Positions 7,521 to 13,482 of a stretch of DNA of 23,346 nt are shown here, one piece after another. The notes beneath the pieces were generated by a model that made no database searches, was not told the DNA's origin, and was given only the letters and a program-made list of their open reading frames with translations. The first letter of the stretch is position 1, and each line of letters starts with the position of its first letter. This DNA is from CAHJXF01 sp964657795. Its GTDB lineage: Bacteria; Pseudomonadota; Gammaproteobacteria; Burkholderiales; Burkholderiaceae_D. The stretch spans positions 1-23,346 of the forward strand of contig CAZZWS010000041.1 of the NCBI GenBank assembly GCA_964657795.1, written 5' to 3'. The translations under genes were made by a program, and so were the position numbers.

Positions 7521-8276
7521 GTGCGCGCGATCATCCTCGCCGCGGGCCGCGGCACTCGGCTCGAAAGTGCCGAGCCGATGCCGAAGTGCCTGCTGTCGTT
7601 CGGTGGCGCGACGCTGCTCGAACGGCATCTCGCGATCCTTCGCGACGTCGGCGTCGACGAGGTCGTCGTCGCGGTGGGCTTCGAGCCCGAGGGGATCGTC
7701 GACGAATTGCACCGCCTGGGACGCGATGATGTAAAGACTCTTAACAACCCGCGATACGAACTCGGCAGCGTGCTCACGGTCCACACGACCGCGGACGCGC
7801 TGATCCGCGGTGGCGATGTGCTGCTGATGGACGCCGACGTGCTGTACGACCCGCGCATCCTGCAGGCGTTGACGCAGGACGAACACGCCGATCGCCTGCT
7901 GATCGATCGCGGCTTCGAACCCGGCGACGAGCCGGTGAAAGTCTGTGTGCGCGACGGCGTACCGGTGGAATTCCGCAAGCGCGTGGCCGATGGTCTGGTC
8001 TACGACACGATCGGCGAGTCGGTCGGCTTCTTCCGCTTTCGCGAAGCCACGGCGAAGCGCTTCGCCGACATCGTCGCGGGCTATGTCGACGCGAACCGCG
8101 CCGACCAGCCGCACGAGGAAGCCATCCGCGACCTGCTGCTCGAAGGCACGTACGCGTTCGATATCGCCGATGCGACCGGCCTGCCATGGATCGAGATCGA
8201 CTTTCCGGCCGATGTCGCGCGAGCCGAGAACAACATCCTGCCGCGCATCGTGCGGCGATCGGAGACGAAAACATGA
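7521..8276 (+). CDS. sugar/choline-phosphate-type nucleotidyltransferase
   Basis: A 251-residue nucleotidyltransferase of the Rossmann-like family that includes LicC, PntC and sugar-phosphate nucleotidyltransferases. The N-terminal nucleotide loop is AIILAAGRGTRL (residues 3-14), followed by PKCLLSFGGATLLERHL. The metal-binding DxD is in LLMDADVLYD, and the C-terminal segment WIEIDFPADVARAE resembles the acceptor-binding end of these enzymes. It starts at GTG 7521, two bases after the upstream stop, and its TGA overlaps the ATG of aepX. In this context it is a candidate CTP:2-aminoethylphosphonate cytidylyltransferase making CMP-AEP for the CDP-alcohol transferase. A second transferase domain is fused to AepX, so which one does this is open. 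Confidence 0.82.
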   Translation: MRAIILAAGRGTRLESAEPMPKCLLSFGGATLLERHLAILRDVGVDEVVVAVGFEPEGIVDELHRLGRDDVKTLNNPRYELGSVLTVHTTADALIRGGDVLLMDADVLYDPRILQALTQDEHADRLLIDRGFEPGDEPVKVCVRDGVPVEFRKRVADGLVYDTIGESVGFFRFREATAKRFADIVAGYVDANRADQPHEEAIRDLLLEGTYAFDIADATGLPWIEIDFPADVARAENNILPRIVRRSETKT

Positions 8277-9973
8277 ATGCACGTAACCCCGTGACGATTT
8301 CGCTGTCGCGCAGCGCCCGCTTGCGCCAGATGCTGACGAGCCCCGGCCTCGACTTCCTGATGGAAGCGCACAACGGCCTGTCCGCGCGCATCGTCCGCGA
8401 GGCCGGCTTCGCGGGCATCTGGGCTTCGGGCCTCGCGATCTCCGCGCAGTACGGCGTGCGCGACAACAACGAGGCGAGCTGGACCCAGGTCGTCGATACG
8501 CTGGAGTTCATGGCCGACGCGAGCGACCTGCCGATCCTGCTCGACGGCGACACCGGCTACGGCAATTTCAACAACATGCGACGCCTGGTGCGGAAGCTCG
8601 AACAGCGCGGCATCGCGGGCGTCTGCATCGAGGACAAGCAGTTCCCGAAGACCAACAGCTTCATCGGCGGCGAGCGTCAGCCGCTGGCCGACGTCGACGA
8701 GTTCAGCGGCAAGATCAAGGCCGGCAAGGACTCGCAGCGCGACGAGCGCTTCTCGATCGTCGCGCGCGTCGAGGCGCTGATCGCGGGCTGGGGCATGGAC
8801 GAGGCATTGCGGCGCGCGGAAGCCTATCGTCTCGCCGGCGCCGACGCCATCCTGATCCACAGCAAGCTGTCGAAGCCCGACGAGATCCTGACGTTCGCCC
8901 GCGAGTGGGCGGGCCGCGGGCCGCTCGTGATCGTGCCCACGAAGTACTACAGCACGCCGACCGAGGCGTTTCGCGAGGCCGGCATCAACGTGGTGATCTG
9001 GGCCAATCACCTGATCCGCGCGGCAGCCTCGGCGATGCAGGCCGTGGCGCGCGAGGTCCACGCCAGCGAGACGCTGATCGACGTCGAGGACCGCATCGCC
9101 GCAGTCGACGAGATCTTCCGGCTGCAGGATGCCGACGAATACTCCGCGGCCGAGAACATCTATCTGTCGGCTTCACGCGCCGCGAAGGCCGCCATCGTGC
9201 TCGCGGCGAGCCGCGGCTCGGGTCCGCTCGAGGCCGTGACCAAGGACCGTCCGAAGGTCATGCTGCCGGTCGCCGGCAAGCCGCTGTTGCGCTGGCTCGT
9301 CGACGGGCTCAAGAAGCAGGGCGTCAACGACATCACGGTGGTCGGCGGCTACCGGCCCGACGCCATCGAGAGCACCGGCATCAAGCTCGTCGTCAACGAA
9401 CGTTACGAAGCGACCGGCGAACTCGCGTCGCTCGCGTGCGCGGTCGACACGTTCGCGGCGCTGTCCGTGGACACGCTGATCTCCTACGGCGATCTGCTCT
9501 TCCGCAGCTACATCGTGCGCGACCTCGTCGAGAGCGACGCGGAATTCTGCGTCGTCGTCGACTCGTCGCTGACCGGTGCGGCCAACCAGAGCGTGCGCGA
9601 CTACGCGTACTGCTCGGCGCCGGACGAGCGCGCGCTGTTCGGACAGAAGGTCACGCTGCGGTCGATCTCGGGCGAGCCTTCCATCGACGGCCTCGCGCCG
9701 CAGGGTCGCTGGATCGGTCTGCTCAACGTGCGGGGTGCCGGCCGCGCGCGGCTGACGGCCGTGCTCGCCACGTTGCTGGCGCGCCCCGACTTCGACGTGC
9801 TCGGCATGCCCGCACTGATCAACGCGCTGGTCGATGCCGGCGAGTCGGTCGAAGTGCAGTACGTGCACGGCCACTGGCGCGGCGTCAACGACCTCGACGA
9901 CTTCCGCGAGGCCGGTGACTTCGCGCACGCGCAGACGACGTTCACCGTCGAACATGGGCCCGCGGCACGATGA
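8273..9973 (+). CDS. aepX: phosphoenolpyruvate mutase fused to a nucleotidyltransferase domain
   Basis: A 566-residue two-domain protein. Residues 1 to about 295 form a phosphoenolpyruvate mutase, which rearranges PEP to phosphonopyruvate and makes the C-P bond. The diagnostic EDKxFPKxNS motif is exact (EDKQFPKTNS, residues 120-129) and separates it from isocitrate lyase-like relatives; LLDGDTGYGNFNN supplies the metal site. Residues from about 303 to 560 form a nucleotidyltransferase with KAAIVLAASRG, DRPKVMLPVAGKPLLRWL and ISYGDLLF. The nucleotide loop is AASRGSGPLEAVT rather than the standard AAGxGTRL, so activity should be tested. Such PEP mutase-nucleotidyltransferase fusions are known. 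The ATG at 8273 overlaps the previous stop, and the stop overlaps the next ATG. Confidence 0.95.
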   Translation: MNARNPVTISLSRSARLRQMLTSPGLDFLMEAHNGLSARIVREAGFAGIWASGLAISAQYGVRDNNEASWTQVVDTLEFMADASDLPILLDGDTGYGNFNNMRRLVRKLEQRGIAGVCIEDKQFPKTNSFIGGERQPLADVDEFSGKIKAGKDSQRDERFSIVARVEALIAGWGMDEALRRAEAYRLAGADAILIHSKLSKPDEILTFAREWAGRGPLVIVPTKYYSTPTEAFREAGINVVIWANHLIRAAASAMQAVAREVHASETLIDVEDRIAAVDEIFRLQDADEYSAAENIYLSASRAAKAAIVLAASRGSGPLEAVTKDRPKVMLPVAGKPLLRWLVDGLKKQGVNDITVVGGYRPDAIESTGIKLVVNERYEATGELASLACAVDTFAALSVDTLISYGDLLFRSYIVRDLVESDAEFCVVVDSSLTGAANQSVRDYAYCSAPDERALFGQKVTLRSISGEPSIDGLAPQGRWIGLLNVRGAGRARLTAVLATLLARPDFDVLGMPALINALVDAGESVEVQYVHGHWRGVNDLDDFREAGDFAHAQTTFTVEHGPAAR

Positions 9974-11133
9974 TCGAGGCTTCGCAGTTCGTCGAGGCCG
10001 CGCGTGCCCACGGCTTCGACTGGTATGCCGGCGTCCCGTGCTCGTACCTCACGCCGTTCATCGACCACGTGCTGCAGGATCGCTCGCTGCGCTACCTGTC
10101 GGCCGCCAACGAAGGCGATGCGGTCGCGTTGATCGCGGGCGTGACGTTGGGGATTCAACGCGACGGCAGGCGCGGCGTGACGATGATGCAGAACTCCGGA
10201 CTCGGCAACGCCGTGAGCCCGCTGACATCGCTGACCTGGACGTTCCGCCTGCCGCAACTGCTGATCGTCACGTGGCGCGGTCAGCCCGGTGTGCCGGACG
10301 AGCCGCAGCATCGGCTGATGGGCCCGATCACGCCGACGCTGCTCGACACCATGGAGATCCCGTGGGAGCTGTTCCCGACGGAGGTCGATGCGATCGGCCC
10401 CGCGCTGAGCCGCGCGGTGGCGTACATGGACGCGACCGGCCGGCCGTACGCGCTGGTGATGCAGAAGGGCAGCGTCGCGCCGCGGCGCCATGACGAACCT
10501 GCTGCGAGCGCACCGCCGACCGCTCACGAGGCCCGTGTCGATCGTCGCGGTCATGCCGTTTCGGCATTACCGACGCGGCACGAGGCGTTGGCTCGCATCA
10601 TCGCGTCGACGTCGGTCGACGACACGGTCGTGCTCGCCACCACCGGCTTCAGCGGCCGCGAGCTGTATGCGATCGCCGATCGGCCCAATCAGCTCTACAT
10701 GGTCGGGTCGATGGGATGCCTCGGCGTGTTCGCGCTCGGCTTCGCGCTGGCCCGGCCCGACCTACACGTCGTGGCCATCGACGGCGACGGCGCCGCGTTG
10801 ATGCGGATGGGCGCGTTCGCGACGATCGGCCGCTACGGCCCGCCCAACCTCACGCACGTGCTGCTCGACAACGGCATGCACGAGTCGACCGGCGGCCAGG
10901 CCACGGTGTCCGCGACCGTGTCGTTCGCGCAGGTCGCGGCGGCCTGCGGCTACGCGTCGGCGGTCGACAGCGACGACGCCGGCGCGATCGACGCGCTGCT
11001 CGCATCGCCGCCTTCGGCCGGCGCCGGCTTCCTGCGGCTGTCGATCCGACCCGGCGTACCCGACGACCTGCCGCGGCCCACGATCGCGCCGGTCGACGTC
11101 AAGCGACGACTGATGGACCACATCGCCTCATGA
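9970..11133 (+). CDS. aepY: phosphonopyruvate decarboxylase
   Basis: A 387-residue thiamine diphosphate enzyme that decarboxylates phosphonopyruvate to phosphonoacetaldehyde. This irreversible step pulls the unfavourable PEP mutase reaction forward. The N-terminal pyrimidine-binding part shows GVPCSYLTPFIDHV, the catalytic-glutamate segment AANEGDAVALIAG and QNSGLGNAVSPLTSL. The C-terminal diphosphate-binding part has IDGDGAALMRMG (GDG at 272-274) and the partner VLLDNGMHESTGGQ (Asn301). A charged linker of about 40 residues between the two parts (near residues 172-210) looks less conserved. The start overlaps the aepX stop as ATGA and the stop overlaps phnW in the same way. Sulfopyruvate decarboxylase is the closest alternative, and the neighbours rule against it. 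Confidence 0.95.
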   Translation: MIEASQFVEAARAHGFDWYAGVPCSYLTPFIDHVLQDRSLRYLSAANEGDAVALIAGVTLGIQRDGRRGVTMMQNSGLGNAVSPLTSLTWTFRLPQLLIVTWRGQPGVPDEPQHRLMGPITPTLLDTMEIPWELFPTEVDAIGPALSRAVAYMDATGRPYALVMQKGSVAPRRHDEPAASAPPTAHEARVDRRGHAVSALPTRHEALARIIASTSVDDTVVLATTGFSGRELYAIADRPNQLYMVGSMGCLGVFALGFALARPDLHVVAIDGDGAALMRMGAFATIGRYGPPNLTHVLLDNGMHESTGGQATVSATVSFAQVAAACGYASAVDSDDAGAIDALLASPPSAGAGFLRLSIRPGVPDDLPRPTIAPVDVKRRLMDHIAS

Positions 11134-12221
11134 CGACCGATCGCCCGATGCTGTTGCTCAACCCCGGCCCGGTCACGCTGACGCCGCGCGTTCGCGCGAG
11201 TCTCGCGCAGCCCGATCTCTGCCATCGCGAAAGCGAGTTCTTCGATCTGCAGGACGAGGGGCGCGCGCGGCTGCTGGACGTCTACGGTCTCGATCCGCGG
11301 CGCTGGACCGTGGTGCTGATCACGGGCTCGGGAACCGCCGCCGTCGAGAGCATGATCGCCGCCCTGGTGCCCGCACAGGGACGCCTGCTCGTGATCGACA
11401 ACGGCGTGTACGGCGAACGCATCGCGCAGATCGCGACGCGTTATCGCATCGATCACGAGGTCGTGCGCGGCGACTGGATGCGAGCGCCGGACATCGATGC
11501 GATCGCCGTGGTGCTCGATGCCAGCCTCGACGCCGAGGCGTTCACACACGTCGCGGTCGTCCATCACGAGACCACGACCGGTCGTCTCAACGACCTCGCC
11601 GCCGTCGCGGCGCTGTGCCGTGCGCGTGGCGTGAAGCTGCTGGTCGACGGTGTCAGCAGCTTCGGCGCCGAGACGATCGAGTTCGAGAACGAGGCGATCG
11701 ACGCCGTCGCCGCAGCCGCCAACAAGTGCCTGCACGGCATACCCGGCACATCGTTCGTGATCGTCCGCCGCGACGCGTTGAAGCAGGCGACGAGTCGCGC
11801 CTACTACCTCGACCTCGTGCGCCTCGCGCAACTGCAGGACCAGCGCAACACGCCGTTCACGCCGGCGGTCCACGCGTACTACGCGCTGGTCGAGGCGCTG
11901 CGCGAGTTCGTCGACGAGGGCGGGCTCGTCGCGCGGCATGCGCGCTACGCCGATCTCGCGGAGCAGGTGCGAGCGGGCTTCGCGACGCTCGGCATCGCGA
12001 GCGTGTTGCCGCCCGACGAGTCATCGGTCGTGCTGCGCGCCTATCACCTGCCGCCGAACATCGACTACCCGACGCTGCACGACGCGCTGAAAGCGCGCGG
12101 CTTCGTGATCTACGCCGGGCAGGGCGACCTGTCGAAGACGTTGTTCCGCATCTCGACGATGGGCGACGTCCATGCCGCCGATGTCGCGCGACTGATCGCC
12201 GGTGTGCGCGACACGATCTAG
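11130..12221 (+). CDS. phnW: 2-aminoethylphosphonate aminotransferase
   Basis: A 363-residue class V PLP-dependent aminotransferase. Here it would convert phosphonoacetaldehyde to 2-aminoethylphosphonate. The N terminus LLLNPGPVTLTPRVRASL and the following CHRESEF match the AEP transaminase/serine-pyruvate aminotransferase group. The PLP-binding lysine is Lys199 in AAANKCLHGIPG, with LLVDGVSSFGAE supplying the cofactor-binding aspartate. PhnW is best known from AEP breakdown, but no phosphonoacetaldehyde hydrolase or C-P lyase gene is seen, and PEP mutase and decarboxylase lie directly upstream, so the biosynthetic direction is inferred. It closes the operon. Its TAG stop overlaps the stop of hpnM on the other strand. 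Confidence 0.92.
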   Translation: MTTDRPMLLLNPGPVTLTPRVRASLAQPDLCHRESEFFDLQDEGRARLLDVYGLDPRRWTVVLITGSGTAAVESMIAALVPAQGRLLVIDNGVYGERIAQIATRYRIDHEVVRGDWMRAPDIDAIAVVLDASLDAEAFTHVAVVHHETTTGRLNDLAAVAALCRARGVKLLVDGVSSFGAETIEFENEAIDAVAAAANKCLHGIPGTSFVIVRRDALKQATSRAYYLDLVRLAQLQDQRNTPFTPAVHAYYALVEALREFVDEGGLVARHARYADLAEQVRAGFATLGIASVLPPDESSVVLRAYHLPPNIDYPTLHDALKARGFVIYAGQGDLSKTLFRISTMGDVHAADVARLIAGVRDTI

Positions 12222-12844
12222 CTGTCGAGCTGCCGCTGCGTCTGCGCCTTGAGGCGCTCGACCAGCGCCGTCGGCCCACCACTCCTGAGCAGTGACGCGA
12301 ACTCGGAGCGACGCGTCGCGAGTTCGCTGATGGTTCCGCTCAGGTACACGTCGATCGCCTGCCACTTATTGCCGGTCGACATCATCAGATAGTTGAGCGC
12401 GACCTTGCTGCCGTCGCTCTTGACGATCGCCGTGCGGATCACCTTGTTGTCGCCGCGCACCTCGGGCTTCGGATCGACCTCGAAGTGCTCGCCCGAATAA
12501 CCATCGAAGCGGTTGGCGTAGGTCGCGATCGTGAAGCGCGAGAAGGCGTCGACGACGATCTGCTGGTCCTTCGCGTCCATGCCGTCCCAGTCGCGTCCCA
12601 CCGCGATGCGCGTCATCTCGGGCAGGTCGAACATCGTGCGGATGGCCGGTTCGAGCTGGTCGTAGCGTTTCCTGGTCGGCGTCGCCTTGGCCGTCTTCAT
12701 CTCGGCCAGCAGCGCGTCGCAGTAACTGCGGGTGATGACGACGGCGGGATCATCGGCGGCCCGCGCGGTCGCGAGGCCGAGGGACAGCGTCAGCGACAGA
12801 AGGGCGGCGTAGCCGAAGGCACGACGGCGGGAGACAGGGTTCAT
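12218..12844 (-). CDS. hpnM: MlaC/Ttg2D-type phospholipid-binding protein HpnM
   Basis: A 208-residue exported protein of the toluene-tolerance Ttg2D/MlaC family. MlaC carries phospholipids across the periplasm, and the HpnM branch is encoded with hopanoid genes. It has a clear signal peptide: basic MNPVSRRR, a hydrophobic stretch, and a probable cut after ATARA at about residue 29. The mature part holds family-like segments FDLPEMTRIAVGRDW, FSRFTIATYANRFDGYSGE and NYLMMSTGNKWQAIDVYLSG, the last near the lipid-pocket end. It follows apt after 12 bases on the same strand, so the two are probably cotranscribed. A general MlaC role is the alternative; the nearby hopanoid genes favour HpnM. Confidence 0.85.
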   Translation of the reverse strand: MNPVSRRRAFGYAALLSLTLSLGLATARAADDPAVVITRSYCDALLAEMKTAKATPTRKRYDQLEPAIRTMFDLPEMTRIAVGRDWDGMDAKDQQIVVDAFSRFTIATYANRFDGYSGEHFEVDPKPEVRGDNKVIRTAIVKSDGSKVALNYLMMSTGNKWQAIDVYLSGTISELATRRSEFASLLRSGGPTALVERLKAQTQRQLDS

Positions 12845-12856
12845 GTGGGCTCGATG

Positions 12857-13360
12857 TCAGTACTGCACGGCGCTGCGGGGTAAGCGGTTGCGCCAATGGA
12901 AATCCGGAACGAGTCGAAGGTCGATCAGCACGAGCAGCGTCTCGACGTCGTAGCCCGCCTCCACGCATAGATCGCCGGCGGTCGCGAGCGTTCCACCGGT
13001 CGCGAGGACGTCGTCGACCAGCAGCGCGCGGCCGCGCCCGCGCTGCATCTCCAGGCGGTCCTGGCCGTACTCGAGCAGGTACGAGCGGTCGACGACCGGC
13101 GGCGGCAGCTTGCCGGCCTTGCGGACCGGAACGAAGCCCTTGCCGTACTTCCCGGCCAGCGCCGCGGCGAGGATGAAGCCGCGCGACTCGATGCCGACGA
13201 CGACATCGACGGCGGCCCACTCGCTCGCGTCGAGCTGCGCGCCGAGCGCGGTGACGGCGGCGCCGAAGTGGTCGCGCAGCAGCGGCATGATGTCGCGGAA
13301 CAGGATGCCGGGCTTCGGAAAGTCCGGTACGGCGACGATGTGGGTTTTAATGTCGAACAC
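12857..13360 (-). CDS. apt: adenine phosphoribosyltransferase
   Basis: A 167-residue cytosolic enzyme that salvages adenine with PRPP to give AMP. The N terminus has the usual VPDFPKPGILFRDIMPLL, followed by VVVGIESRGFILAAALA. The PRPP loop ALLVDDVLATGGTL (residues 112-125) is intact. Length and order match bacterial Apt. The start codon is GTG at 13360. HpnG in this window releases adenine from adenosylhopane, so pairing apt with hpnM may help recycle that adenine; this is inference from position. A TAAGAT box about 60 bases upstream could be its promoter. Confidence 0.95.
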   Translation of the reverse strand: MFDIKTHIVAVPDFPKPGILFRDIMPLLRDHFGAAVTALGAQLDASEWAAVDVVVGIESRGFILAAALAGKYGKGFVPVRKAGKLPPPVVDRSYLLEYGQDRLEMQRGRGRALLVDDVLATGGTLATAGDLCVEAGYDVETLLVLIDLRLVPDFHWRNRLPRSAVQY

Positions 13361-13420
13361 GGAGTGGATGTCGCTGCGTGAGGTCGTGGTGTCGATGCGA
13401 ACGATCGCGGGGGCAGCGGC

Positions 13421-13426
13421 ATCTTA
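13421..13426 (-). promoter_or_regulatory. possible -10 box for apt-hpnM
   Basis: Read on the minus strand this is TAAGAT, about 60 bases before the apt start, in the 122-base divergent spacer between apt and aceE. I see no strong -35 partner. The short palindrome ATCGAATCGAT lies just upstream, at 13433-13443. Confidence 0.3.
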
Positions 13427-13482
13427 ACGGCATCGAATCGATACCGGCACGGACGCCCGGCGTTCGTCATGGGACACCAGTC

